Shown: piece after piece, positions 18,511-27,901 of the stretch
Numbering within the stretch: the stretch's first letter is position 1
How the letters are laid out: every line of letters starts with the position of its first letter
DNA from: Paenibacillus polysaccharolyticus
Lineage (GTDB): Bacteria; Bacillota; Bacilli; Paenibacillales; Paenibacillaceae
Reading direction: 5' to 3'
Length of the DNA stretch: 64,000 bases
NCBI RefSeq assembly: GCF_900102085.1
Contig: NZ_FMVM01000006.1
Coordinates: 73,258-137,257 of the forward strand
Made by a program: the position numbers and the translations under genes
Notes under the pieces: generated by a model
Told to the model about the DNA's origin: nothing
Database searches by the model: none
Seen by the model: only the letters and a program-made list of their open reading frames with translations

Positions 18511-19743
18511 CTAGGACCCGAAATACACATCCAACTTCCCGGTAGGTGGAGTTGTTGCCATCCACACTGCTGCCAGATTATCCGGCCCTTGCGTGTATGC
18601 AGTGATGTAGTCACCAATGAGTACGGTAGGTGTAGGTGAATTCCCATTCGGGTCAAATGAAGTTGTCGTGAGTCTGCGACTAGTAAACGTAGCCCCGCCA
18701 TCAAATGACTCTGCGACGAAGACGTCCAGCAAAAAACCATTGATCTGGTTAGAGTAGTAGATGACCCGAACAGTTCCGGTAAAAGGAGACACGGTAATGG
18801 AAGGAAAGAAATTCTGTGTTCCAGCAGGTGCTCCAGTTATGCTCACGGGCTCACTCCAGAGAAGCCCGTCAGGCGACTCGCACATAAACACATCTGTATA
18901 CCCGTTCCGTGCATCATTCCACGCGGCATATACGGTACCACTATATACGCTGTTGGATATATCAACGTCGAGATTCAGATTCGTCTGCACGCGGAACGCA
19001 TAATTGGGGACCGGCAGTACTTGAGGTGCAGGAACAACTGAAGCAATCAGGGTCGCCTGATTACTAAGTGGCGGTTGAAACGTAACTCCCCCATCATAGG
19101 AAGTTCGAAGCAACGCATACGGGCTGCCCGGGCCAGTGATGATGTATCCTGCATACACCTCCCCCGTAAACCCAACAGCTATGGCTGCCCGATCATGGAA
19201 TCCCCTTGGACTGGAAATACGCCTCGGAGTTTGCCAAGTTGCGGACTGATCCAATGAAGCTTGCAGGAAAATGGATGAAGCCGCCGTTGCCAGCGGTGTA
19301 TATCCTACATAAGCATTGCCACGATAAGGACTGCCCGGAGTACGGTCACAAGCTACATATGGCTCATCATTATGAACGATAAGACCATACCCTTGATTCA
19401 CAAAAACAGGCGGATTCCAGGTTAATCCGTCGTCAAGCGAACGATAACTGATAATCGTACCGTCATTTTCACCATTGAACACATGCACGGTCACAATAAA
19501 TGTACTCGGAAACGTATAGTCGATCGTAGGCGCCTCGGCTCCTGAATACCCTGTAGGCTGAGGCAAAAGGGAGGTTGTCCAGGTCTGCCCTCCATCGTCT
19601 GAGCGATAGAAACCGATACGTGTAGGCCCAGAACTCGTATCCACCGCTACTACACACATGATATTAGGTAACAACTCATTCACCGCAATGGACGGTTCAA
19701 ACTGGTTGCCTCCCAATGCTCCCGTAATATTCACAACCGGCAT
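18511..19743 (-). CDS. BNR/Asp-box repeat protein, sialidase-like fold
   Basis: A 410-residue predicted beta-propeller. Four Asp-box motifs (S-x-D-x-G-x-T-W type) are visible: SDDGGQTW, SLDDGLTW, SYDGGVTF and SFDGGATF. The start at 19743 (MPVVNITGALGG) follows GGTGGAG; the GTG five codons earlier is less likely. There is no signal peptide. The catalytic Arg triad of true sialidases could not be confirmed, so enzymatic activity is open. It pairs with the small gene immediately upstream on the same strand. Confidence 0.75.
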   Translation of the reverse strand: MPVVNITGALGGNQFEPSIAVNELLPNIMCVVAVDTSSGPTRIGFYRSDDGGQTWTTSLLPQPTGYSGAEAPTIDYTFPSTFIVTVHVFNGENDGTIISYRSLDDGLTWNPPVFVNQGYGLIVHNDEPYVACDRTPGSPYRGNAYVGYTPLATAASSIFLQASLDQSATWQTPRRISSPRGFHDRAAIAVGFTGEVYAGYIITGPGSPYALLRTSYDGGVTFQPPLSNQATLIASVVPAPQVLPVPNYAFRVQTNLNLDVDISNSVYSGTVYAAWNDARNGYTDVFMCESPDGLLWSEPVSITGAPAGTQNFFPSITVSPFTGTVRVIYYSNQINGFLLDVFVAESFDGGATFTSRRLTTTSFDPNGNSPTPTVLIGDYITAYTQGPDNLAAVWMATTPPTGKLDVYFGS

Positions 19744-19773
19744 TGTCTCCACCCCCACCTTCTTTTCAATGAT

Positions 19774-20142
19774 TTATGGAATATTCGTAAACCGGTCGAT
19801 CCACACCATTTCGGATTGCAACACACGCTGCGTAATATTGCCCACAGAATCAACACCGTAAGCCAAGATTAATGTGCTGGTTGCACTAAAGAAATCACTC
19901 TGCAACTCATAAAAATCTGCGGAAGTTAGCGGATAAATGAGTGTTCGTGATGCCTGCGGACCCACCTGAAACAAATCATGGCCAATGGGAATTCTGGCCG
20001 TTTGAGTCGTATCCCAGCGAAATACCTGAAGCTCGATATTGGCCGCTATGTTTAGCGAGTCATTTAGACATGTGACGATCAACTGTATGGCGCGATCTCC
20101 TCCAGTCGGAGAGTTATAAAGCAGACCTGTACTATAAGGCAA
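19774..20142 (-). CDS. conserved small beta-rich protein, unknown function
   Basis: A 122-residue protein starting with TTG behind GGAGGAGGGG. The sequence alternates hydrophobic and polar residues (AANIELQVFRWDTT, STLILAYGVDSVGNI), suggesting a beta-sandwich, and there is no signal peptide or membrane helix. It ends about 30 bp before the BNR-repeat gene, so the two probably form an operon and may act together, perhaps as a surface or spore pair (inference). I recognise no family. Confidence 0.65.
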   Translation of the reverse strand: MPYSTGLLYNSPTGGDRAIQLIVTCLNDSLNIAANIELQVFRWDTTQTARIPIGHDLFQVGPQASRTLIYPLTSADFYELQSDFFSATSTLILAYGVDSVGNITQRVLQSEMVWIDRFTNIP

Positions 20143-20354
20143 TTAAACCCCTCCTCCCACCAGACCACTGCCACATAAAACGACAGTATAGTATAAAGTA
20201 TGTTTTTTTGTTCTGAGAGAAATAGTACAAATGAGGAAGTTTGAACGAAAACTTATGAATTAATGCCTGATTTTTTGTAGCATACTTTGTTTAGCAGTCT
20301 TGATATAGGACAGAGCACCGCATACTCATATTCTGAGTCATTTGTCAAAACTCA

Positions 20355-20383
20355 AAAACGGCAAGCCCCTAATGGGACTTGCC
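20355..20383 (-). terminator. terminator of the thiamine-binding-type gene
   Basis: On the minus strand GGCAAGTCCC pairs with GGGGCTTGCC across ATTA and is followed by GTTTTTG. Confidence 0.8.
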
Positions 20384-20409
20384 GCGTAAAATGGGTTTTA
20401 TTTCGTTTC

Positions 20410-20736
20410 TCAATTCGGCCTGTTGTGTAGTGAAATCAGCTTATCTTGTACGGATTGCAGTTTCTGCACGCTGGAAGCATCCGGTTTATCACGCCGGTCA
20501 TCGATTTTCACGGATGTGGAGACACGCTGGGCTCCTGACAGAAACGGAGCTTCATGTAAAGCCGCGATGGCGGTGAAAACTTCATTTAGCGGACCTTCAA
20601 TAATGGTGCTCATCGAAGTTAACTGATATGTAATGCCACGTTGTCTTTCCAATATCTTTTGCATGTCTGCTACATAACTGCTCAGACTGGTGGTTCCTGT
20701 TCCAATCGGAATAACGGTTACTTCTGCAATTGCCAC
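20410..20736 (-). CDS. MTH1187/YqgV family thiamine-binding-type protein
   Basis: A 108-residue cytosolic protein of the small ferredoxin-like fold (IAEVTVIPIGTGTTSLSSYV, then YQLTSMSTIIEGPLNEVF). Family members bind thiamine or related ligands as tetramers. The GTG at 20736 has GGAGG nine bases upstream; the frame extends upstream to 20781 without support. The C-terminus (SVQKLQSVQDKLISLHNRPN) is slightly extended. It is divergent from the ribonucleotide reductase promoter. Confidence 0.85.
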   Translation of the reverse strand: MAIAEVTVIPIGTGTTSLSSYVADMQKILERQRGITYQLTSMSTIIEGPLNEVFTAIAALHEAPFLSGAQRVSTSVKIDDRRDKPDASSVQKLQSVQDKLISLHNRPN

Positions 20737-20970
20737 TTCGCTCTGCCTCCTCTGGGCACCGTTCGAACCGTTGCCGCTCAAGTTTTAGTCGAGTTTTGAC
20801 TGATTTTATTTTACCAGTTTAAAGTGCTCCAATTCAAACTGACGTGATGACGTCATTCCAAATCCCGTAAATTTTTTTTCGCAGAATCTTCAAATCTTCC
20901 AGTCCTTTTCCTTTGCGGATTTCTGGCTTAGATGGTATACTCGGAATTACGTTTTAAGGTTTCCTCCCTG

Positions 20971-21027
20971 TTTACAAACACTATATGTTGGGGTACATTA
21001 GTATAACAACAACAAAATATAGTGAAA
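20971..21027 (+). promoter_or_regulatory. NrdR-regulated promoter of the nrd genes
   Basis: Two sites fit the NrdR box consensus (acaCWATATWTWGtgt): 20978-20993 (ACACTATATGTTGGGG) and 21010-21025 (core CAAAATATAG). Their centres are 32 bp apart, three helical turns, the usual geometry. A promoter TTTACA (20971-20976), 17-bp spacer, TACATT (20994-20999) places the first box exactly in the spacer, so bound NrdR would block polymerase when dATP is high. Confidence 0.8.
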
Positions 21028-21504
21028 CGGGATACCCCACTTCTTATAACCAGCATCTGGAATCTATCGAAAAACAAGATGAAATCACCTCCAAAGGCAC
21101 GTCCCTGTAGGTGTAAATCGCTTTCTCGAAGACAGGGCTGGCATGGAGGTTAACGGGGCTGTTTGGACTGCGTCCGTTAACATTATTCACAGGTATGAAA
21201 TGATCAGACAAAAGCTTACATACAGCAACTTGTTCTGTCGAAGGCATGCATAGATAAGACTGTCAAAAACCAGAACATGAATGGGCATTTTCAGCCGTAA
21301 GGCAAGGGGAATGCTTTTTGTATGAGCAGGTTCTGTCCACTCCTTGTCGCATGATTTCATCCCAAACGTATCTGGTTACTGCCACTGTAGTCCGCAAAAT
21401 CCGTATTTACTCACCGTTGTAGACCTCCAATTCTTATTTTCAAAGAATTGTTTAATTTATTTTTTTATCATTATCTTTTTATCATGTGAAAGCGAGGAAT
21501 ATTC
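21028..21504 (+). promoter_or_regulatory. long structured leader of the nrd operon
   Basis: About 480 bases separate the promoter from the nrdA start with no supported gene. Two clear hairpins lie at 21103-21137 (CCCTGT with ACAGGG) and 21149-21181 (GTTAACGG with CCGTTAAC, 8 bp perfect). No known riboswitch consensus was recognised. A 67-codon minus-strand frame in this stretch has no ribosome binding site and is not called. Confidence 0.45.
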
Positions 21505-23838
21505 ATGCCACAAGTTGTGACCAAGCCGAACAATCGCCAGCTTGCCTTTGACGAGATGCGTATCTCGGTATATGCCGACCGTATCCTGGAAGGACTGGAC
21601 ATGCTCGACAAGGAACGTCTGGTTCGCGGAGTAACGAGCAAACTTCGTCGTGACGAAGTTACCGGAGATGAGATCAGCAATGCTTTTATGATGAGCGCTC
21701 TGGAACTGGTAACGAAAGAAGAGCCGAACTGGAAATTTGCAGCAGCGAGATCCCTGCTTACTTCCCTTTACAAAAAAGCGGCAACCAACCGCAGATACAA
21801 ATCCTACCCGGACGAACCTTACGGTGCATTCCATCCGCTGATCGTTGACCTTGTCAAAAAAGGCATCTATCGCGAAGAGTTGCTGGAATGTTACACCAAG
21901 GAACAGATCGACGAACTTGCGGAGTGCATTGACTATCGCAACGATCTGCTCTTCGATTACATCGGTTTGCTCACACTGGCTGAGCGTTACCTCGCCAACG
22001 ATTTTGATGGAAAAGTCATGGAATTGCCACAGGAGCGTTACATGGTCATTGCCATGTACCTGATGCACCAGGAACCTGCTGACAAACGTATGGATCTGGT
22101 GAAAGAAGCATACTGGGCGATGAGCAACATGTACATGACGGCAGCTACGCCGACGATGTCCAATGCAGGTAAAAAGGTAGCCGGACAGCTCTCCAGCTGT
22201 TTCATAGACACAGTAGATGACTCGCTCGAAGGGATCTTTGATTCCAATACAGACGTAGCTCGTTTGAGCAAAATGGGCGGCGGCATCGGCGTGTACCTCG
22301 GTAAAGTCAGAGCACGTGGTTCAGACATCCGCGGTCACAAAAACACAAGCTCAGGCGTTATTCCTTGGATTCGCCAGTTGAACAACACAGCAGTAAGCGT
22401 AGACCAGCTTGGCACACGTAAAGGTGCGATTGCGGTTTACCTGGACGTTTTCCATAAAGATATCCTGGCGTTCCTCGACCTGAAGCTGAACAACGGTGAC
22501 GAACGGATGCGTGCGCATGACGTTTTCCACGGTATCTGCCTGCCTGACCTGTTCATGGAGCGTGTCGAAAGTCGTGGCGAATGGAGCTTGTTCTGCCCGC
22601 ACGAGACGAAAAAAGTGATGGGCTGGAAAGATGAGAACGGCCGTGCACTGGGTCTGGAAGACTTCTACGATGAAACGAAGGGTCAAGGTACATTCCGCGA
22701 GAAATATGAAGAAGCCGTGAATCATCCGCTTTTGTCCCGTATTACGGTACAAGCAATCGACATCATGAAACGTGTCATGAAATCACAGCTTGAAACAGGT
22801 ACACCGTACATGTTCTACCGTGACACTGTAAATCGTTCGAACCCTAACCGGGCACATGGCATGGTGTACTCATCCAACCTGTGTACTGAAATTATGCAGA
22901 ACCAATCCGCTACCGTGGTGGAAAAAGAAGAACTGGTGACCAAGGATGGTCAGACACGCATCGTGATCTCCAAAGTGCCTGGTGACTTCGTGGTCTGCAA
23001 CCTGAACTCGATCCACTTGGCTCGCGCGGTACCTCATAACGTACTGGAGCGTCTGATTCCGATTCAGGTTCGTATGCTGGACAACGTTATTGACATCAAC
23101 AACATTGAGGTGCTTCAAGCCCAATACACGAACAGTCAGTATCGCGCTGTTGGTCTGGGAACGTTCGGATTGCATCACCTGCTTGCGCTCGAAGGCATTC
23201 GTTGGGAATCCGAAGAAGCTGTTACCTATAACGATAATCTGTATGAAAAAATTAACTATTTGCTCGTTCAAGCCAGCATGGAACTGTCCAAAGAAAAAGG
23301 ACATTATCCGAAGTTCAAAGGCTCCGACTGGGAAAGTGGTCATTACTTCGATCAACGCGAGTACACAACGGGTGAGCGCGTAGGCGAATTTGTAACTACA
23401 GATCAATGGAAAGAACTGCAATCACAAGTTAAACAAAACGGCGTACGTAACGCATGGATGTTTGCTATCGCACCAAACGGTTCCACCTCCATCATCGCCG
23501 GTTCAACAGCAAGTATTGATCCACTGTATGAGCTGTTGTCCTATGAAGAGAAAACAACATACAAAATTGCCAACCCGGCACCGGATCTTTCCGAAAAAAC
23601 GATCTGGTACTACAAAACGGCATTTATGGTGGATCAACATGCTTCCATCAATATGGCCGCTGCCCGTCAGCGTCACGTTGACCAAGGTCAAAGCTTCAAC
23701 CTGTATGTTCGTCCAGATATCAAGGCGACAGAGTTCCTGGAATTGCATCTTCACGCTTGGAGAGCCGGCATGAAATCGACCTATTATGTTCGTAGCCGTG
23801 CATTAACGATCGAGGAATGTGATTCCTGCGCAAGCTGA
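21505..23838 (+). CDS. nrdA: ribonucleoside-diphosphate reductase alpha subunit
   Basis: The large subunit of class I ribonucleotide reductase (777 residues), reducing ribonucleoside diphosphates to deoxy forms. Active-site residues are in place: Cys232 in SSCF, the NLCTE motif (Asn458, Cys460 thiyl site, Glu462), Cys498 as redox partner, the phosphate loop PNGSTS, and the C-terminal radical-transfer tyrosines in STYYVRSR. The protein ends in a Cys pair (ECDSCAS), the disulfide shuttle for thioredoxin. The N-terminus carries a short ATP-cone-like stretch. Length and partner suggest class Ia rather than Ib, and no nrdI is adjacent. Regulation is by NrdR upstream. Confidence 0.95.
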   Translation: MPQVVTKPNNRQLAFDEMRISVYADRILEGLDMLDKERLVRGVTSKLRRDEVTGDEISNAFMMSALELVTKEEPNWKFAAARSLLTSLYKKAATNRRYKSYPDEPYGAFHPLIVDLVKKGIYREELLECYTKEQIDELAECIDYRNDLLFDYIGLLTLAERYLANDFDGKVMELPQERYMVIAMYLMHQEPADKRMDLVKEAYWAMSNMYMTAATPTMSNAGKKVAGQLSSCFIDTVDDSLEGIFDSNTDVARLSKMGGGIGVYLGKVRARGSDIRGHKNTSSGVIPWIRQLNNTAVSVDQLGTRKGAIAVYLDVFHKDILAFLDLKLNNGDERMRAHDVFHGICLPDLFMERVESRGEWSLFCPHETKKVMGWKDENGRALGLEDFYDETKGQGTFREKYEEAVNHPLLSRITVQAIDIMKRVMKSQLETGTPYMFYRDTVNRSNPNRAHGMVYSSNLCTEIMQNQSATVVEKEELVTKDGQTRIVISKVPGDFVVCNLNSIHLARAVPHNVLERLIPIQVRMLDNVIDINNIEVLQAQYTNSQYRAVGLGTFGLHHLLALEGIRWESEEAVTYNDNLYEKINYLLVQASMELSKEKGHYPKFKGSDWESGHYFDQREYTTGERVGEFVTTDQWKELQSQVKQNGVRNAWMFAIAPNGSTSIIAGSTASIDPLYELLSYEEKTTYKIANPAPDLSEKTIWYYKTAFMVDQHASINMAAARQRHVDQGQSFNLYVRPDIKATEFLELHLHAWRAGMKSTYYVRSRALTIEECDSCAS

Positions 23839-24075
23839 TCCACATAAGAATGGTAACATCGTGATGGATATGGGCACCTCCATTCTGTCACGCTGATCAT
23901 GATGACCACCGGGGCATCCCTGTTTTGAATGCAAAATAGCGTTGCCCTGGTTCTTTTTTGCCCAAAACCTGACCACAGCATCGCAAGATGTTAAATATAT
24001 GCCAGCCAAAACAGTACAAGCTTGTTCTGTCATCGTCGTTATATAGTTTAAATTCATTCAAGGAGTGAACGGATT

Positions 24076-25107
24076 ATGCAAGTACAGAAAATTTTCAATA
24101 CCGAAGCGCCTAACCAATCGACACGTATTATTGAAGGTGAATGCTCGGGTATCCTGAACTGGAACGACATTCGTATGCCTCATATGTACAAATTGTACAA
24201 AGTATTGTTGCTTAACCACTGGATCGCTGACGAGATTCCGATGTCCAAGGATGCTTCCCAATTTGCCCAACTGGACGAAGAAGAGAAACGTACGTTCAAA
24301 ATTAACATCTCCCTGCTGGCTGTACTGGATTCCATGCAAACGATGTTTGTTGGTGACGTAAAACGTTATTTTACCGACTCTTCCCTGGAAGCGATCTCGG
24401 CGATCATCGGACAACAGGAAGTTGTGCATAACCAATCCTACTCCTACGTTCTGTCTTCCATCGTTTCCGATCAGGAGCAGAAAGAGATTTTCGAATATTG
24501 GAAACATGATCCGGTGTTGCTGGACCGCAACCGTTTCATCGCGGATATTTATCAAAGCTTCCGGGACAACCCTTCTCCACAGACGTTCTTCCAAGCGATG
24601 GTTGCTGACTTGATTCTCGAAGGTATTTTCTTCTATAGTACATTTGCGTTCTTCTATAACCTGGCTCGTGACCAGAAAATGATGGCAACCAGCCAGATGA
24701 TCTCGTACATCCAGCGGGATGAAAATCAGCACTGCTACTTCTTCGCGGAAGTGTTCAAACAGTTGCTGGTAGACTTCCCTGAACTGAACACACCAGAAAA
24801 CATGGACTACGTGTACAAAACGATTGACCGCGCAGTTGAGCTGGAAACGAACTGGGCACATTATACACTCAGCAACGTTCGCGGCATCGACCTGAACGAG
24901 CTGGAAGACTACATTAAATACACGGCGAACAAACGCTTGCGTCTAATGGGTATGGAAAAAGCGTATGAAGGCGTTGACGTGAACTGTATGCCTTGGATCA
25001 AACCTTTCTCCGACGAAGCGCTGAACGCAACGAAAACGGACTTCTTCGAAGCCAAATCCCGTAACTACGGCAAAGTCGGCGACGATAACGGCTTTGACGA
25101 TCTGTAG
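24076..25107 (+). CDS. nrdB: ribonucleoside-diphosphate reductase beta subunit
   Basis: The radical-generating small subunit, 343 residues. All six dimetal ligands are present (Asp85, Glu115, His118, Glu182, Glu216, His219) together with the radical Tyr122 and the C-terminal tail DDNGFDDL that docks on the alpha subunit. The pattern therefore supports a tyrosyl-radical enzyme, either di-iron or dimanganese. The gene lies 237 bp after nrdA, with no obvious terminator between them, and ends at a strong terminator. No nrdI flavodoxin is near, favouring di-iron class Ia (inference). Confidence 0.95.
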   Translation: MQVQKIFNTEAPNQSTRIIEGECSGILNWNDIRMPHMYKLYKVLLLNHWIADEIPMSKDASQFAQLDEEEKRTFKINISLLAVLDSMQTMFVGDVKRYFTDSSLEAISAIIGQQEVVHNQSYSYVLSSIVSDQEQKEIFEYWKHDPVLLDRNRFIADIYQSFRDNPSPQTFFQAMVADLILEGIFFYSTFAFFYNLARDQKMMATSQMISYIQRDENQHCYFFAEVFKQLLVDFPELNTPENMDYVYKTIDRAVELETNWAHYTLSNVRGIDLNELEDYIKYTANKRLRLMGMEKAYEGVDVNCMPWIKPFSDEALNATKTDFFEAKSRNYGKVGDDNGFDDL

Positions 25108-25126
25108 AATAACGTCTAACACTGCA

Positions 25127-25167
25127 CACTCTCTCATACGGCTACCCGTATGAGAGAGTGTTTTTTT
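25127..25167 (+). terminator. terminator of the nrd operon
   Basis: A 15-bp perfect stem (25127-25141 with 25146-25160) is followed by seven T. Confidence 0.92.
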
Positions 25168-25233
25168 GTCTCTAAACCTTGTAAAATAGTGGGTAGAGTT
25201 TCCTATTCTTTCACGATGAAATGAGGTCTAATC

Positions 25234-26607
25234 ATGGATAGAGAGTTGCTGGAACAGATTAATGTTTGGCATGAACAGGAAGACTATGCGCTCATCGTTA
25301 AACGTATTGAGGCATTACCCGAATCCGAGCAGGATGCCGAAACGATCGGACAGCTTGCAAGAGCATATAACAATTTGGAAGAGTATCGCACAGCCATTAA
25401 ACTATTACAAGGCGTTAAGGAACAAGGCCAACTAGACCCGTTATGGCACTTCCGGTTAGGTTATGCCTACTGTTACGTCGCTGAATATAAACTGGCACAG
25501 GCAGCTTTTGAAGAAGCGAATCGACTTGAGCCCAATGATGAGTCTACCCTGGAATACCTGGACTGGATTCGCCCGAAAGCAGCTAAAATGGATCGGGATC
25601 GCATTCGCTGGGAGACGGAGCAGGCAGAGTGGGAGCAAAGCGGAACACTAAACCAGCTTCAGGTTGCTTCAGGCACATACGATCCCGCAACATTCTGGCG
25701 GTATAGCGATTATGCGCAAGATAACCATGTGTCTTCTCCTTTTGACGAGGAATTAATTCAATCCATTGAACAGGAACTCAGCTACAAACTGCCGGCTTCC
25801 TATATTCAGCTAATGAGAACGCAAAATGGCGGTTTTCCTGCGCGCACAACGTTTCCGACCCAAGAAGGTACAAGTTGGGCAGAGGATCATATCGCCATTA
25901 CAAGCATCTTGGGTATTGGACGAGATAAGATGTATTCCCTTGGTGGAGAGTTCGGCAGTCGCTTTATGATCGAAGACTGGGGATACCCTGACCTCGGGGT
26001 TGTCATCTGTGATTGCCCGTCTGCCGGTCATGATGTCGTCATGCTGGACTATCGCTTCTGCGGCCCTCAAGGCGAACCTTGTGTCGTTCATGTGGATCAG
26101 GAGAGCGATTATGAAATCACCTATCTGGCACCGAATTTCGAAGTTTTCATTCGGGGCTTGCTGGACGAAGAGGATTTTAATTTGCTTGACGAGGAAGGCT
26201 CTGACTCTCTTGATGAAGAACAAGCAATTACTGCTGTATTCACTGAGAACCACAGCGTGTCAACATTCTCTAAAGAAGCCATCGCCCCTTTTAGGTTCAT
26301 TGATGCAGGGAACGATTCCTATTCCGTCATTCTCAACGCAGGTACATATCTTCAGGATGTCTTTGACTCACGTGCAGATGAAGGTTTCGAAGGTGGCGGG
26401 TACGATTGGGCCTCCCTCGCATCTGTCTTTCTTGAAGAAAAGATGCCTCATCTGACTTCGGTTATTCGTTTCGATCCGGAAGCGGATATGTTCTGTGCTT
26501 ATACAGATGACAAAGAAGCGCTCATATCTTTTATTCTCGGATTCAAGCAGGCATGTGAGCAACGTGATCTTATTCTCGACCTGTTTTCAAGAGCGGAGCT
26601 AGACTAA
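25234..26607 (+). CDS. TPR - SMI1/KNR4 - Imm51 fusion protein
   Basis: A 457-residue cytosolic protein with three modules. Residues 1-110 are TPR-like helices (LARAYNNLEEYRTAIKLLQG, RLGYAYCYVAEYKLAQAAFE). Residues 165-310 form an SMI1/KNR4 (SUKH) domain (LPASYIQLMRTQNGGFP, then GDY-like YDV core). Residues 330-450 resemble Imm51, with the marker SRADEGFEGGGYDW. SUKH and Imm51 are immunity modules of polymorphic toxin systems (family knowledge), but no toxin lies in this window. Alternatives are a stress-related binding protein. It has its own start, 24 bp before the downstream gene. Confidence 0.75.
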   Translation: MDRELLEQINVWHEQEDYALIVKRIEALPESEQDAETIGQLARAYNNLEEYRTAIKLLQGVKEQGQLDPLWHFRLGYAYCYVAEYKLAQAAFEEANRLEPNDESTLEYLDWIRPKAAKMDRDRIRWETEQAEWEQSGTLNQLQVASGTYDPATFWRYSDYAQDNHVSSPFDEELIQSIEQELSYKLPASYIQLMRTQNGGFPARTTFPTQEGTSWAEDHIAITSILGIGRDKMYSLGGEFGSRFMIEDWGYPDLGVVICDCPSAGHDVVMLDYRFCGPQGEPCVVHVDQESDYEITYLAPNFEVFIRGLLDEEDFNLLDEEGSDSLDEEQAITAVFTENHSVSTFSKEAIAPFRFIDAGNDSYSVILNAGTYLQDVFDSRADEGFEGGGYDWASLASVFLEEKMPHLTSVIRFDPEADMFCAYTDDKEALISFILGFKQACEQRDLILDLFSRAELD

Positions 26608-26630
26608 ACAGAAAAATAAGGAGCCCTTTT

Positions 26631-27665
26631 ATGACGACTCGCATCTACTTTGCTTCCAATAGTCTCGGTCATGTCTCGGAACCCGATCTGCAACGGGCAC
26701 TTGATCATTTCAACCTCGGAGAATTAGTCCATTCTCACCGGACAGCTGAAGGGGTGATGGGGCAAACCCTGCTCATTCAAACTACTCAAGGCGAGTTTAT
26801 TCTGAAAGGCAATCCGTTATACAACGGACAGTTTCAGGAAGAGCAATTTTTCGTGGAGCAACTGGCGGCGCGCACTACCATTCCTGTTCCTGTTCCCTAT
26901 CAGATTCAGGAGGACACGCAGCTACTGGGCTGGAGTTACGTAATCATGCCCAAGTTGCCTGGAAACCATCTATATGATCCTGTTTTCCAAGCGACTCTAA
27001 CTTCACAAGATCATAAAGACATTACAGATGTACTGGCTGAAACGTTAGCCGAGTTGCATCACTGGAAAGTTCCGGATGCCGGAGAATACGATCCTGTGGC
27101 AGACAAAATCATGCCTTTTGCCGGCTCGTATCTGGACTGGCTGTACGGAAGCATCCGCCACTGGTTACATGATGCGGAGAAGTACTCTGTGATTACTGAC
27201 GATGATGTAAGCTGGGTGGATGAGCAATTGAGACAGTCCGAGTCTGCTTTTTTAGTCTCGACGGTTCATGAATTTGTCATGGGAGATTTCAAAGTTGAGA
27301 ACTTTCTTATCCAAAAAACAGATCCGCCTGCATCCTCTTGGAGAATCAGTGGATTATTTGATTTTACGACGGCCTATTTTGGTGATGGCACAGCCGATCT
27401 GACGAAAATAACCGCAAGATACCTCCGGGAAGACAGGCCTGATCTGGCCGCGAGATTTCTTCATCATTACCGGGAAAACGTCTGTGCAGACGATGCGGAA
27501 AAATGTAAACATTTTCGTTCACGCCTTCTGATTCACCTATTGTATCAACGTATTCTATGGTGGGGTGAGGCGAAGGCGACCAGACAAGTGACCTGGGAAG
27601 CTGATCTACCTTTTGCTCCGTGGGCAGAGCGGTATATCGAGAAGGTACTCTCTTTGCTGGACTGA
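26631..27665 (+). CDS. APH-family phosphotransferase
   Basis: A 344-residue kinase of the aminoglycoside phosphotransferase/choline kinase fold. The N-lobe has the nucleotide loop (EGVMGQTLLIQTTQGEFILK), the catalytic loop reads VMGDFKVENFLI (Brenner-type D and N), and the metal-binding DFTTAYFGDGTADL follows. The usual HGD is replaced by MGD. The substrate is unknown; this family ranges from antibiotics to small metabolites. The gene starts 24 bp behind the TPR-SMI1-Imm51 gene, so the two are likely co-transcribed. Confidence 0.82.
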   Translation: MTTRIYFASNSLGHVSEPDLQRALDHFNLGELVHSHRTAEGVMGQTLLIQTTQGEFILKGNPLYNGQFQEEQFFVEQLAARTTIPVPVPYQIQEDTQLLGWSYVIMPKLPGNHLYDPVFQATLTSQDHKDITDVLAETLAELHHWKVPDAGEYDPVADKIMPFAGSYLDWLYGSIRHWLHDAEKYSVITDDDVSWVDEQLRQSESAFLVSTVHEFVMGDFKVENFLIQKTDPPASSWRISGLFDFTTAYFGDGTADLTKITARYLREDRPDLAARFLHHYRENVCADDAEKCKHFRSRLLIHLLYQRILWWGEAKATRQVTWEADLPFAPWAERYIEKVLSLLD

Positions 27666-27769
27666 ACGTTCTGATTGTAAGACAAGCATGCGGCTTGTAG
27701 GTACTAAAGGAATCCGTGACTACCAGATGATATATAAATAACAACTTCATGTGATTGACTTGAAACAAA

Positions 27770-27802
27770 AATAGCCAGTGATCCTTGTGATCACTGGCTA
27801 TT
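27770..27802. terminator. bidirectional terminator
   Basis: AATAGCCAGTGATC pairs with GATCACTGGCTATT across CTTGT. It separates the APH-like gene on the plus strand from the convergent S9 peptidase. Confidence 0.9.
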
Positions 27803-27901
27803 ATTTGTTGCTCTATAGTAGACTCCATGTCTGTATGAGCTACCTCTTGTCACCCTCATACGAATGATCCACTGAAGTCTATGGTGATCAAATGATTCGA
27901 A

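Noticed and set aside
21044..21247. Minus-strand 67-codon frame in the nrd leader
   Set aside because: It has no ribosome binding site and overlaps the two hairpins of the leader.
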